A DNA stretch of 64,000 bases from Aedes albopictus (GCF_035046485.1 NC_085138.1:64720580-64784579), one strand, 5' to 3'; positions 39,640 through 51,160 are shown, numbered from the stretch's first letter. Notes: a model not told the origin generated them from the letters alone. Translations and numbers: made by a program.

Positions 39640-40200
39640 TTTACGGCTTAGTGGTTACTTGGGTGGTTTGCGGGGGCCTAGCAGTGCGAGCGGATGCTCC
39701 TACTGCTCTCTTGGCGTAATCGACCTGCGGAGGTCTGACGGTGATGGCAGCGATGGCGGTTGCCACCGGTTGGAAGATTTCCGGCTCTAAACGGCCGACT
39801 CGGAATGGCGGACTGGGGATCACCGCCCCAAATCACAATGGCGGAATGCCAGAGAACAATAGGCTTGGAAAATGCAGATGCTCCCGTCGGTTGGCTTGAA
39901 ACTTCTCTGTCCCGATCTTGACAAGCTGGACGACCCCTATAGCGAGGGGCTTCTGATCGTGCGCACTGATGGTTGGCCGACCGGGGTTGGAGCTTTCTGC
40001 GAAAATAGCCGGAACTTGTTCCGGAAAACCAAAAGAAAAAGGCCCTGATGTGGACCTGCCATATTGGCATTAGCCTCCCTATTGTGACGTCTCTTTATAA
40101 TGTTCTTTTTAAACAATTACCTTTTTCTAGTTTCTTAGGTTTTAACCTCGGTTTTAACAATAGCGATTTTAACACAATAGCGTTTCTGTACACAATAGGT
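39640..40200. mobile_element. LTR-retroelement-like debris upstream of the copia element
   Basis: 39668-39773 is homologous to 33907-34093 (GGCCTAGCAG, GACCTGCGGAGG, CGGTTGCCACCGG). The rest, to about 40060, is GC-rich without an intact frame. From 40110 an AT-rich stretch repeats TTTTAACA and CAATAG(C/G). It is not clearly part of the copia copy. Confidence 0.35.
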
Positions 40201-40203
40201 TTT

Positions 40204-40333
40204 TGAAGGAGTAGGCGACGAATAACTACGCCTTAGCAACAGTTTATGTCAGATAAATAGTTAGAATAAATTTTCATTCCACATTTGTTAGTCAATCGAT
40301 ATACATAGACGTGTTTTATTACGACTACAGCCT
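40204..40333 (+). mobile_element. 5' LTR of the copia element (right end lost)
   Basis: From GTAGGCGACGAATAACTACG to CGACTACAGCCT it is nearly identical to the 3' LTR, with one 4-bp indel (ATACATAGACG versus ATAGACG) and an 8-bp difference near its TGAAGGAG start. The final CA present after CAGCCT in the 3' LTR is missing; coding sequence follows directly. That shows the junction is a deletion and not a normal LTR/leader boundary. Confidence 0.75.
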
Positions 40334-43300
40334 GTTCCGGAACAATTTGCTGTGCAGTTGACGACGAAGAGAAAGAAGTCACCCTCAATGAAGTTCTACA
40401 CGTCCCGAATTTGGATACGAACCTGGTGTCCGTTGGAAAACTAACCGAAAAAGGAGCTGAAGTCACGTTCACTGGAGAAGAATGCAAAATATCGAAGAAT
40501 GGACGAGTCGCTGCTGTTGCTGTGAGGAAGTCAGGACTGTACCACCTCGAAACGAAGAAGCACAATCCGATTGTCGCTGCTGTCATGAAGCATACTGAAA
40601 ACTGTATTCACCATTGGCATCGAGTACTGGGCAAGGTACTGGGGCACCGTGATGAAGAAGCGATCCAGAAGATGGTACGGGATGACCTCGCCACCGGTGT
40701 CAAGATTCGCAAGTGCAACGTGAACCACGATTGTGAGTGCTGTATGGAAGGTAAGATGATCCGTCTACCTTTCCCCAAGCAAACTGGAGCACAATCGACG
40801 AGGATGCTTGAGCTGATCCATACGGACGTATGCGGGCCAATGAATACCGTTACTCCAGGAGGAGCCCGCTACTTTATGACCATAATTGATGACTTCACCC
40901 GTTTCTGTGTCGTATATTTTCTGGAGAAAAAGTCGGAGGTTCCGGATAAGATTGAAGAATTCGTCCAGATGGCGGAGACCCGTTTTGGAAAGCGGCCTGC
41001 AGTCATTCGCGCAGACAATGGAGAATTCAGATCCAGACAATTGGGAAGTTTTTACCGTCAAAAAGGAATCACAGCGCAGTTCACAGCCGCATACAGCCCC
41101 CAGCAGAACGGGATTGCGGAACGGAAGAACCGAAGCCTTGTGGAAATGGCGCGCTGTATGCTTATCGATGCATCCATGGACTACAAGTACTGGGCAGAAG
41201 CGGTGAACACAGCCAACTACGTTCAGGATATGTTACCAACCCGTGCTACCGAGAAGACCCCCTATGAAGCCTGGTATACGAGGAAGCCAGATTTGAAGCA
41301 CATGCATATCTTCGGCTGCAGTGCATTCGTCCATGTTCCTGACCAGAAGCGGACCAAGCTAGAACCGAAGGGAATGAAGCTCACATTCGTCGGATATTCG
41401 GATTCCCAAAAGGCGTATCGTTTGGTAGATTTGGCAACCAACAAGATTTACCACAGCAGGGATGTCCGTTTTCTTAATGAAAGCAAACCGTTGATGAAAA
41501 ATTCAAGACCAACTGAATTAGTGGAGTACGATTGGAATCTGGAGATACACCGTGAAGTAGCAGATGAACCAAACGTTGAAGTATACGATGAAGAAGAGAT
41601 GCCGCTGTTTTCGGAAGGAGAGGATGATTTTCTGGATTGCAGCCAAGGGACACAAACCGAGGATTCGAGAAGTGAAACCGATGAAGATCCGGAGACACCT
41701 GTGACTGTTAGACGATCTGAGAGATGCACTAAAGGACTCCCGCCGGTTCGATATCGTGAGGCCATCGGAATGGTGAAATCAAACGTTCCAGAACCACGCA
41801 CGATCAAGGAAGCTATGGAAAGTACAGAGAAAGACCTGTGGAAAGCGGCAATCAAGGAGGAGTTACAAGCCCACGAGGAAAATGGCACGTGGAAAGTGGT
41901 ACCCCTCCCGGCCGGACGAAAGACCATTGGATGTAAATGGATTTTTAAACGGAAGGAAGACGAAAAAGGAAACGTTATTCGCTACAAGGCGCGTTTGGTA
42001 GCGCAAGGATTCACACAGAAATATGGAACAGATTACGATGAGGTGTTCGCCCCCGTCGTCAAACAAGTGACGTTCAAAGCTTTATTGTCTGTGGCTCACC
42101 AACGGAACATGCTCATCAAGCACATAGACGTGAAGACCGCCTACCTAAATGGAGAACTCCAGGAAATGGTTTTCATGCGGCCACCGCCTGGCTGTGATTT
42201 TGGGGACAGCAAGTTAGTATGCCACCTTCAAAAAGGGATTTATGGATTGAAGCAAGCAGCTCACATCTGGAACAAGAAGCTTAATGCAGTTCTCCAGAGA
42301 CTTGGATTCAAACCCTCCGAAAACGATTCGTGCCTGTATTCGAAACGCAACAGTGATGGGACGATGTCGTACATTGCCGTGTACGTTGACGACTTGGTAG
42401 TTGCCTGCAATTCGGAGGAGGAGTATGAAGCCATCGTGAGGAACCTTAACAACCATTTCAAGGTAACGTCTTTAGGAGACATCAGGCATTTTCTTGGAAT
42501 TCGAGTAACCCGGACCAACGAAGGTGTGTCACTGAGCCAGAAAGTGTACATACAAAAGCTGCTGTCACGATTTGGATTGCAAGATGCCAAACCCTCGAAA
42601 ATACCCCTTGATCCCGGATACATACAGCCAAAGGAGGAGAATACTGAAGCGTTGCCGAATAATCACCAGTTCGCAAGTCTAATTGGTGGATTGCTATATG
42701 TATCTGTTAACACAAGACCAGACATATCAGTTGCTGTATCCATCCTAGGACGCAAGACTAGTAATCCCTCTCAAGCTGACTGGGTTGAAGCAAAAAGGGT
42801 TCTTCGGTATTTAAAAGGAACCATCAATCATGAGCTGATTCTAGGACAGGATATTCGTCTGAGCTCGAAGTTTTTGTGGATGCTGATTGGACCGGCGATG
42901 CCCACGATCGAAAGTCAACATCTGGATTTCTTTTTCGCCATGCAGGAGGAATGATTGGATGGAACGCCAAGAAACAGGACAATGTTACCCTAAGCAGTAC
43001 TGAAGCGGAATATGTAGCTATGGCTGAATGCTGCAAGGAACTGAATTGGATACTTCGTATACTTGACGACCTCGGAATCAAAACCACGTTATCAGTGAAA
43101 GTGAACGAGGATAATCAGAGCTGTATCAAGCAACTAAGTTCCTGCAGCATCAACAGACGATCAAAACATATTGAAACTAAGTACCATTTCATCCGGCAAC
43201 TCAAACAAGATGGCGTCATTGAACCGCAATATTTGGCAACCGAACATATGATTGCGGATATGATGACTAAACCTCTGTTGAACACCAAGCTTACGAAGTT

Positions 43301-43355
43301 TCGTGAATTGGCCGGAGTCATCTCGTCGAGGAGGAGTGAAGGAGAAGTCGAGTAG
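40334..43355 (+). pseudogene. Ty1/copia pol polyprotein, gag-deleted and frameshifted
   Basis: Order and motifs are those of copia pol. The retained region starts inside protease and runs into the integrase zinc-binding region (HHWH at about residue 67-70 counted from 40411, then CNVNHDCECC). The integrase core follows with Asp139, Asp202 (RADNGEF) and Glu237, spacing D-34-E. Next come a linker, reverse transcriptase with the catalytic YVDD at about 42379, and RNase H in the last 480 bp with SSTEAEYVAM. Integrase before RT separates copia from gypsy. Two breaks are seen. Gag, primer-binding site and the protease start are missing next to the 5' LTR. A one-base frameshift near 42850-42875 separates RT from RNase H, so the first frame ends at 42954 and the second continues to 43355. 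The LTRs are almost identical, so the copy is fairly young but cannot make its own capsid. Confidence 0.93.
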
Positions 43356-43472
43356 GCGACGAATAACTACGCCTTAGCAACAGTTTATGTCAGATAAATA
43401 GTTAGAATAAATTTTCATTCCACATTTGTTAGTCAATCGATATAGACGTGTTTTATTACGACTACAGCCTCA
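43337..43472 (+). mobile_element. 3' LTR of the copia element
   Basis: It follows a purine tract (GAGGAGGAG) and starts TGAAGGAG; a CA end at 43471-43472 is possible. It is 136 bp. The pol stop codon lies just inside it. No matching target duplication was found next to the two LTRs. Confidence 0.75.
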
Positions 43473-44130
43473 TATCATTTGTCCAAGAGTTTTCACGTAC
43501 TACAATAGAAATTTTAATTAGGAACTATTTACAATTGACTCACTAGCTTTTCACCAACCGTACTATTTTTTTTCTTTTTAAGCTCACTTCCGTACTTTTA
43601 AAACTTTGCCGTACTAATTTTTAACTTCTTCTACAAAAAAACACAAATTTGAATTAATAAGCTATTATAATAAAATATTCAAACGTTTCAACCTGGAAAA
43701 TTACACTTTAACGCGCCGCTCACTGCTACTTCGTCCAATGGATCGAACAGAAAAGAGGGGGTTTCCTTTCGGCTGAGTAGTTTTAAGCAATTGTCAAAAT
43801 ACGAAGGGCAAACTTCGGGCAAATCCCGGAGGTTGACATTTCTAATACCTTCTGCCTTGATAAATATCATCTTGATAAATGTACATTACCGACCTCTATA
43901 TGTGACTTTTCTTTGGAGTGACAAGCGTTTGCTTCGCAACGCTTAACACTCTGACTATTATTACCTTTATACTGAGTTACTGGGAAAGGGAGACGTGAGT
44001 GCCTCATCTGTCAGTTCGACTTGTGAGTAACGCCACTCACTCTCAATTCAAATTGGTTTACACGGAGGGAAAAAGTTATTTTGTTTTTACTTGTGTTGGA
44101 GGCAACAAGAGTAGTAATTGTGACCAATGG
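43473..44130. other. Intergenic, nothing recognised
   Basis: AT-rich sequence with no exon or element ends that I can support. Confidence 0.4.
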
Positions 44131-44149
44131 TTACAGACTGCACAAGACC

Positions 44150-44428
44150 TTCAAAGTTTGTATGGGAATTACTATGAGAAAACCATGTTTTTCATTTGTT
44201 CGTCCGTAGCATTTCCCCAAGTGCTCTAGAGGGTTAGAGGACCCCGGATACTCCTAGGCTGCTCTATCAGCTACAACTTTGCCCAAGACCGCATTCGAAT
44301 CGGACGGCTCATTAAAATTTATTACCGATTTTCAACCAAAATGAAAATCTTTGCCCATGAAATGCTATGGTCGACTAAATGAAAAGCATCGTTTTCCTAG
44401 TAATTCCCATACAAACTTTCAACCAAAT
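44150..44428. repeat. 45-bp inverted repeat with a 180-bp spacer
   Basis: AAGTTTGTATGGGAATTACTA followed by AAAACC at 44154-44185 is mirrored at 44390-44425. The arms extend to TTTTCATTT. It is probably a small palindromic element whose outer ends I cannot fix. Confidence 0.6.
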
Positions 44429-44454
44429 CAGCTCAAATTTTGGGAGAAGGCATC

Positions 44455-45215
44455 TCGGTAGTCCATATCGTCCGCAAAGCACACGCATTGACCGGATTTT
44501 GAGAAAATCGTACCCCGGCTCCGGCTCGACTGTTGAACCTGCTGAGCGATGTTGAAGAGTAGGGTTCGGTGTCGAGCTATCAAATCATCACGAGCCGTTA
44601 TAGAGGTGGCGATAGTGTTTGGCTATTTTTCATCATGGCGTCGCGGACAACAAATTTGAATTTATTTGTTCTAGCTGTCACGTCGGTTCGTCGGTGGTTT
44701 TAGTCCATGATTTCCCATAGCTCTGTGCGGTCGACATTGTCGTATGCCGCTTTGAAATCGATGAACAGATGATGCGTTGGGACCTGGTATTTGCGGTATT
44801 TCTTGAGGATTTGCTTTACGGTGAAGCTCTGATCCGTTGTCGACCGGTCGTCGATTAAGCCGGCTTGATAATTTCCCATAAACTCAGTCGTTTTAGGTAA
44901 CAGACGACGGAAGATGATCTGGGATAGTACTTTGTAGGCAGCATTCAGAATGATGATCGCTATGAAGTTCTCACATTTTAAATTGGTCGCCTTTCTTGTG
45001 AATGGGACAGATAACCGCTTTCTTTGATTCGTCTGGTAGCTGTTCGGCTTCCCTGCTCTCGGCGGTCGTTGATGACGGAAAGTTTTGGGCGCTGTTTGAC
45101 CATCACCAGGTAGTGGTAGAAGTCGATCTTAGCACCACGATAGGTCCTGACGTCGATGATGTCGAAGAAGTGCCATTCGTCAGTCAGAACGTGATCCGTT
45201 TTGCGCAATCTGCAA
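44455..45215 (-). pseudogene. Non-LTR retrotransposon relic: endonuclease end plus reverse transcriptase
   Basis: On the minus strand 45208-45080 encodes an apurinic-type endonuclease tail (DHVLTDEWHFFDIIDVRTYRG, degraded, then a Tyr-Leu-Val strand). 45060-44690 encodes RT fingers and palm (AGLIDDRSTTDQ, then FIDFKAAYDNVDRTELWEIM). Near 44461-44480 a degraded catalytic FADD survives. The segment normally between endonuclease and RT is missing, and stops and frameshifts break the palm. It is inactive. The clade (Jockey, CR1 or LOA type) cannot be told by eye. Confidence 0.8.
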
Positions 45216-45269
45216 AGTGTTGCGTGTGCTGAATGAAAATTGCACTTTTAGGGATGTAAATTTAAAAAT

Positions 45270-45617
45270 GTAAATTTCTTGATTTTGCTTTGGCTGACCA
45301 AGCCATGTGGGAAAGAACACTGTTGAAAATGATTTGACATCCATGTGCATAACAGAACATGTGCTCGATGAATAAATTGAGATTTGAAATTATGAAAAGA
45401 AATCCACGTACTCCGGTGAGACTCGAATTCACGACTCCCAATTCGCTAGACGGGCGCTTCTATTCCTTCAAGCTACGGAGTCACTCGACTATCTCCGTCG
45501 CCAGTAGGCCTAGAACCTAGAACTGAACTCGATTCCTTAATCGCTCATGGTTATGTATCTTCTTTTCACAATCCAAACCTTCTTCGGATGGGATTAGATG
45601 AACATGTAACACATTGT
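45270..45617 (-). mobile_element. tRNA-like repeat, copy 1
   Basis: On the minus strand 45481-45410 folds as a 72-nt tRNA-like unit. ACTCCG pairs with CGGAGT as an acceptor stem, and GTGAATTCGAGTCTCAC forms a T arm with loop TTCGAGT. A downstream body follows to 45270. To the right, 45501-45617 (CCTAGAACTGAACTCGATTCC to CACATTGT) is present in direct order. It is probably a SINE of a second family. Confidence 0.7.
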
Positions 45618-46550
45618 CTGTTGTGCACATGTATGTCAAAGCGGGAGAGGAAGTTATTTTTTATGGATCACTAAAATAACTAAAACGGCCGCTATGAAAT
45701 GAACAGATAGCGCCACCGTAGCCTTGTGTGTTTGACGTAACTCGACTGCTGTCTCTGTGTTACCGTCCATATACGGTGGCGCTTTTGTTTTGAAGCGGTG
45801 AGTAGCGGAAAAGTCGGCTTCAATGATCCATTGTCGAGAGCTTCGGGCACTGCCTCCCAATCACTTATTGGCAGTGTACGCAGAATGTGGCACCGCAAGC
45901 GAAAAATAGGCAACAAAGAAGGCACGGCAACAACGCTTTGTTTTTTCGTTAGCAGATAATGACAAAATCGCTTCCGAGTTTGTTCACAACAAAAACGGTA
46001 TGAATATTTGTCTCGTTCTATTCACATCGTGATTTTCGCATTGTTTTACAACTGAAAGTCGACTCTGAGGTTTGCAAGAGTCATAATTCGTCCAAATGCT
46101 TATGAATTCGATGATGTGGGTTGAAAATTTCAGCAGAAAAACCGGAATATCGGTACACGCACGGCAAGCGATGTTTGTTTTATTGCTCTCATCGCCTGAC
46201 ATGCATTTGTTGCGGAGCGGCTTTGTTACCGACATGCACCGCTTAGAACAAAGCGTTTGTTTTTCGGCGTGATCCGTTTTTCGTACCCTGCTTATTGGTA
46301 TGGCAATTATACCCCAGACAGACATGTGATACGAGTGTGATTCCTGTACAACGGTACGCACTGTCAAGAAAATTCTAACAAGACTGACTTGAAATGAGAG
46401 AATTTTCAGTATGGCACTCATTTCAAGTGCAATTGTACAGTGATTCTTGTATCACATGTGTGTCATAAGTATTAGTGTGCAGTCGGACTCTCGACGGGTC
46501 GGTCCTCGGCCGACCGAATACGGTAAAGGTGACCGTAGCACCTTACAAAT
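45618..46550. other. Spacer between the two tRNA-like repeats
   Basis: It contains a 145-codon minus frame (45984-46421) with no recognisable features, probably chance. A short palindrome-like pair (GAATCACTGTACAATTGCAC and GTGTGATTCCTGTACAACGG words) lies near 46330-46450. Confidence 0.35.
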
Positions 46551-46877
46551 GTAAATTTCTTAATTTTGCTTTGGCTGACCAAGCCATGTGGGAAATTACA
46601 CTGTTGAAAATGCTTTGACATCCATGTGCACAACAGAACATGTGCTCGATGAACAAATTGAGATTTGAAATTATGAAAAGAAATCCACGTACTCCGGTGA
46701 GACTCGAATTCACGACTCCCAATTCGCTAGACGGGCGCTTCTATTCCTTCAAGCTACGGAGTCACTCGACTATCTCCACAATGTGTTAGATGTTCATCTA
46801 ATCCCATCCGAAGGAGGTTTGGATTGTGAAAAGAAGATAACCATGTGCGATTGTGGAATCGAGTTCAGTTCTAGGCA
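46551..46877 (-). mobile_element. tRNA-like repeat, copy 2, with right segment inverted
   Basis: 46551-46777 matches copy 1 closely, including the 72-nt tRNA-like part at 46691-46762. The next 100 bp (46778-46877) is the reverse complement of the segment that follows copy 1. Confidence 0.75.
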
Positions 46878-47021
46878 GGGGGAATGACACTTCCTCTGCT
46901 AACCGGAAAAATCCGCATTTATACGTTATAACCTACGGTATACCTACTAGGGATTTAAACGCGGCTATAAGTGATCATAGCGGGATCTGAATTTAGAATT
47001 ACACAACCGTAATCGTGTTAA

Positions 47022-47220
47022 GGTGAATATATAACGAGGCCACACTTCGAATTTTCAAAAGCACAAATCTGAAGAACCGAGGGTTGGTTTGCGCTGGAAA
47101 GTTGATCGATTGGTCACCGCCAGCGGGTCACTAATCGATTAACTTTTCAGCGCAATCCGTCTCGGTTCCTCAGATTTGTGCTCTTGAAAATTTGAGGTGT
47201 GGCTTCGTTATATATTCACC
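47022..47220. mobile_element. Palindromic MITE with TTAA target (piggyBac-type)
   Basis: It starts GGTGAATATATAACG and ends CGTTATATATTCACC, between TTAA at 47018-47021 and 47221-47224. The arms pair over about 95 bp, sharing AGCACAAATCTGA and TTGCGCTG words. It is 199 bp and non-coding. TTAA duplication is the hallmark of piggyBac-mobilised elements. Confidence 0.88.
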
Positions 47221-47224
47221 TTAA

Positions 47225-48310
47225 ATCCCCATGAAATAAAATATAATTTAAAAAGAGATTAACACCTATGTGCCTGTGCCTCATTTTGCACCCTATTTCA
47301 AAACTTTAAAAATCTGATTCTCAGCCGTTTCTCAACGAAAGTTTGTGAAATTTTGACAGTTGATCATAAAATTCTTCTAGTTTATGGAACCGGTATCATG
47401 GTTCCGATTTTTTCCGTTGTTCCGGATTTATGGCCGTGGGTACTGGGGTAACCTCCTTATCAGATAGAGGTGCAACCTATAATTCGCCTTCGAAAACTAG
47501 CTTGCGGCATTCCAAACTTCATGATTTTGCAAAACAAGAGTATTGGAGCATATTTTTAGAGATGCTGAATACATTGGCCACTTCTCCGGATGTTCCGGAA
47601 ACCTGGTGCCCTCAGGAAAGTGGCCACTTTCTGACCGGTTCTGAAACCTAGCTTGCGACCCGCATAATCACTAACTGTAAATTTAGCGTTTCACATACTG
47701 TTGATGACTATTAGCAATTGTCAATCAACCATTTCTCAAACTATCCGAGGTAACAGTAAGATAACCATACCACGTACAGATTTGCCTGTTTGACAAATGG
47801 TAAGCAGCCAAATTACAGTATGTGGAATAGGCGGTTAAGATAGGTTACCATAAAAAATCGCTCATTTTCCCGAACAAATTTTTCGCAATACAGTAAAGAA
47901 TATGGTCGATATATTATCCATTTTTTCAGACAACTCATTGTATAGCAAATGGTTGGGGAACAGTTTGACCGTAAATTTGAACGAAAACGAATACTGTATG
48001 TGTAACTAGTGATTTATAGTTCTCCATAGTAAAATAACTGCATTCCATATTGCACACATAAAGTTACGAAGAGTAAAACCAAAAACGAATTAAATAAGAA
48101 TTAATGAAACAATTTTATTTATTAATTACACCGTAATATGCATTCATGCTATATGCCATGTAAAAAGGTTGTTTTCTGCTCCAGCTTCATTGTTGTCAGC
48201 AATCACGAAGCGACGAAATGCCCGAAAAGCTTCAGCCGCTGGTTTGGAGATCGAATCAAGGGAAGGTCAATCCACACGCGATTGTCCTAGCGTTGGAAGC
48301 GCAACCGTGC
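47225..48310. other. Intergenic, no gene recognised
   Basis: Includes a 73-codon plus frame at 47430-47651 and paired words AACTAGCTTGCGGC and AACCTAGCTTGCGAC. These suggest an unidentified dispersed repeat. No coding motif is seen. Confidence 0.35.
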
Positions 48311-48311
48311 A

Positions 48312-48620
48312 TACACTGAAAAAAGGAACATGGTAATCTGCACCATTCCATAGGGTCAAAATAAAACATCTTTACTACTTGATTTTGGTAGACCATGTAT
48401 TGTTATTGAAACAACCATCACCATAGCCAAATTTACTATGCTTTGACAGAAATGACGCATATAGTAAAAATTACCATGTAATGATAAGAATGAGAAATAT
48501 GTTGTTTTAAAATCAATATTTACAATGCGGTTCGCCTCTACCATTGTATAGTAGAATTTACCATAGAAATACGATAGTTGTAACTATGCAGGCATGGTAA
48601 TTTTTAACATGTATTCGTGG
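48312..48620. repeat. ACTGAAAAAA-ended, TTACCATG-rich repeat, copy 1
   Basis: It starts TACACTGAAAAAAGG and then carries repeated CATGGTAA and TTACCATG words. The inverse arrangement, ending TTTTTTCAGTGTA, is at 63405-63618. The other boundary is not visible in either copy. Confidence 0.45.
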
Positions 48621-48934
48621 TGCATTCTATTCAACTGAAAGATAATGGCGATACTAGAACGCATTTTGCTCCTCTCATTGCTACACACACTGTACAGTAA
48701 ATACAACAGTACTGCAGCTGGGAGAAAAGGGCAAAATGCGCTTTAGTACCGGCAATATTAAAGGTAAAAGAACCAACATTTCCAGAGTGCCATTTGAATA
48801 AATGTATTGCGTTCCACATTCACAGCATTTACGTCCTATTCAAATCGCCCTCCATAATTGTTTATTTTTTTATGAAATCGATTTATCTTATATAATTTGC
48901 CTAAAATGTTGTATAAAATATCTCTTTAATCTTA
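48621..48934. other. Intergenic with a short inverted pair
   Basis: CGCATTTTGC at about 48660 is mirrored by GCAAAATGCG at about 48730, with ACTGTAC nearby, which suggests a small palindromic insertion. No gene is seen. Confidence 0.35.
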
Positions 48935-49486
48935 GGGTAGAAGCTTCAGTTTTGGCCAGTCAGGTATTTTGGCCATAGTACTTTATTCAGCCTGTTGCTA
49001 TCCAAATCGGAAATAATTTATTTTTTACGAGTAGATCCTAATATAAAATGATGATTACAGCTGTGAAAACCATTATTATTATTAGCTTTATTAGGGAGAT
49101 TTTCAGCCCGAGGCTGGTTCATCACCACGTGAAAACCATGGATTTTGATTAAAAAAGATAGAAAAAAATAATTTTCCCTAAAAAATTAGCTCTCATATAT
49201 CTATTTTGGCCAGGGTGCTTCTATTTTGGCCACTCCCATACGAAATACACGTGATTGGCCAAAATAGAAATCAAATATGAGAATATTGTTAAAACTAATG
49301 CCGTGCTTCTATTTTGGCCAGTCCCACTTTTAATGCAGAAATCAAGTATTAGCTTGATTTCTGCATTTTTCCTTCAAAATATAGATTGAAACCTTGCATT
49401 TGACACATTGGTTGTGCACATAAACTTATTAGCTATTTTTATAAAAAATAATTCCCTTAGACTGGCCAAAACCGGTGCTCGCACCC
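48935..49486. mobile_element. TA-flanked element with TTTTGGCCA repeats
   Basis: GGGTAGAAGCTTCAGTTTTG at the left is mirrored (six mismatches in 27) by CAAAACCGGTGCTCGCACCC at the right, with TA on both sides. The word TTTTGGCCA or its inverse occurs at least eight times. It is 552 bp including the nested insertion at 49074-49128. Confidence 0.75.
49074..49128 (-). mobile_element. 55-bp 3' stub of a non-LTR element
   Basis: The 11-bp duplication GTGAAAACCAT (49063-49073 and 49129-49139) brackets a stub. On the minus strand it reads GATGAACCAGCCTCGGGCTG, then AAATCTCCCTAATAAAG, then a TAA-repeat tail. This is target-primed reverse transcription that stopped almost at once. Confidence 0.85.
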
Positions 49487-49944
49487 TATTGATTGTTCTT
49501 CTATGCGATACAAATGGATAGGCGGTCCATTAAATTGGTTAGTGTTAATATCAGCATAAACACCTTGTGGTAACTCTACTTCAAAAGAAACGTAATTTTC
49601 TATGTGGCCTTTTAATAACCCATCTCGACATGCTTTATAAACAATAGATCATTCCAGAAGGGAGGGGGGGTGGTGTTGGGTTTGATTGTGACACAAGTTT
49701 TGCGGCCCATTAGCATATCAATACCTAAATTGTCATTGTCTATAAAAACTAAATGAACCTTCACACAAGCACTATAAATCTAATGAAGTAGCTTCTAGGT
49801 CCAATTTTGTCATATCACGCTTTTACAAACCCGACTATTGAAGTTATGTGTACCGGAGTGACCGGCCATCGCATCGTTCATTTGTGTCTGATCCGAGTAG
49901 AGAAAATATGGCATTATAATTTTATCTGCACATTGTTCTTTAAC
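49487..49944. other. Intergenic, nothing recognised
   Basis: AT-rich, with one G-rich tract at about 49660. No element ends or exons. Confidence 0.4.
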
Positions 49945-50040
49945 CGAAGGGATGACACTCTGATCTTTTGATGTTAATCTTTTTTGAATCTTTCGGAATC
50001 TTTTTGAATCTTTCTGAATCAGTCAAATTCCGACCAAAAA

Positions 50041-50885
50041 AAATCACAAAACTTTTACTTCAGTGTTTTGTTCGCAATCTGTCAAAAACGATCCGTCGCC
50101 GACCGACGTCGCCGCCAAAACAAATTGCGTGTTCACCGCGTTAGGATATTAAAATTTTTACGTGAAATTCGTTTAATTTCTAGTGTAGAATACCAAATAT
50201 TCCGCCGAAAAAGTCCGGAACCGCGAAAAAATCTCGAACTCGATCGATCAAGACTTGATCACTTAGTGAAAACTTAGAACCTACTGTGATTCCGAAAACG
50301 GGTTCGGCTACATGAGCGAAACAGTAAACCGAATCAGGATTTCACTGCCACAACGGGACCAGATACGCTCCTTCCTCCGTTTATCCCTTCGTCTTTCCCG
50401 ACCTTTCGAAAAAACTGGTGAGCTTGGTAGGTGAGGAATAAACGAACACAATTTAGAAGCTTTAAGCATTTCCAGGTTCTTTCATAAATCATAACCTACA
50501 TCTTTTCATAGATAAGACGGTCATACGCCACATGTTTCGGTTTGCTACTGCTTCCTCGGGACATCGCCGCCTCCTTGTCACCTGTGCTCCACATCGTACC
50601 ATCCCTGCGAACACAATCTATGCAGGATTACCATCCGGCATATGTGCAGTATGCCCTGCCCATCGTATCCGTCCGGCTTTGGTCAGTTTCCAGACCACAG
50701 CTTACCGTAGAGTACAGAGAGCTCATGGTTGTCTTCACTGCCACACACCGTTCTCCTCGAGTATGGTCCGTATAGTGAGCACCGGGTTTTTAAGCATTTT
50801 ACATGGTACATCAGGTGCGGGCATGAATCGAGGTAAGCAAGATACACTGTAAACGCTCGTTTCTTAGAAGACTACTTTATTATTA
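50041..50885. other. Left interior of the 9.1-kb segment
   Basis: Contains plus frames at 50068-50277 (69 codons, very basic) and 50532-50852 (106 codons, eight Cys and eight His). The GC-rich patch at 50520-50840 looks coding in composition, but no family is recognised and no splice structure is convincing. Confidence 0.3.
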
Positions 50886-51038
50886 TTGGGGACTACGAAG
50901 GTGATGATTTTGTTTGCGGTTTTCTGTGAGAAAGTGAAGGAGGGAAGATTTTTTACTTTTTTTTTCACTCATACTCTCATAAGAAACCCCGTAGGAAGAA
51001 AGAGTGTTTCCCGGCTCATCAACCTTCGTAGTCCCCAA
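50886..51038. mobile_element. MITE-like element TTGGGGACTACGAAGGT
   Basis: TTGGGGACTACGAAGGT is exactly mirrored by ACCTTCGTAGTCCCCAA. TTA on both sides may be the target duplication. It is 153 bp. Confidence 0.82.
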
Positions 51039-51107
51039 TTATGGCCGAGATTATGACTGAATGATGGATTGATATCAACTTATATGCAGGCCCCTAGAGA
51101 CTCAACT

Positions 51108-51160
51108 GTAAAGCCGTAGGTATTCAGCATTGCCATGTTGAGGGTGACGGGTCCGATTAT
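51108..51160 (+). mobile_element. Degenerate fragment of a Feilai-like SINE head
   Basis: GTATTCAGCATTGCCATGTT and GAGGGTGACGGGTCCGATT match the tRNA-like head of the intact copies with a few changes, including a mutated B box. No body follows. Confidence 0.65.

Noticed and set aside
39678..40070. 130-codon minus-strand frame upstream of the copia element
   Set aside because: It overlaps GC-rich debris homologous to non-coding sequence at 33.9 kb and has no motif.
41448..41927. 159-codon minus-strand frame opposite copia pol
   Set aside because: It is a shadow of the well-supported plus-strand integrase/RT frame.
45984..46421. 145-codon minus-strand frame
   Set aside because: No recognisable domain, no splice context and no neighbour that would explain it. 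The length is possible by chance in this composition.
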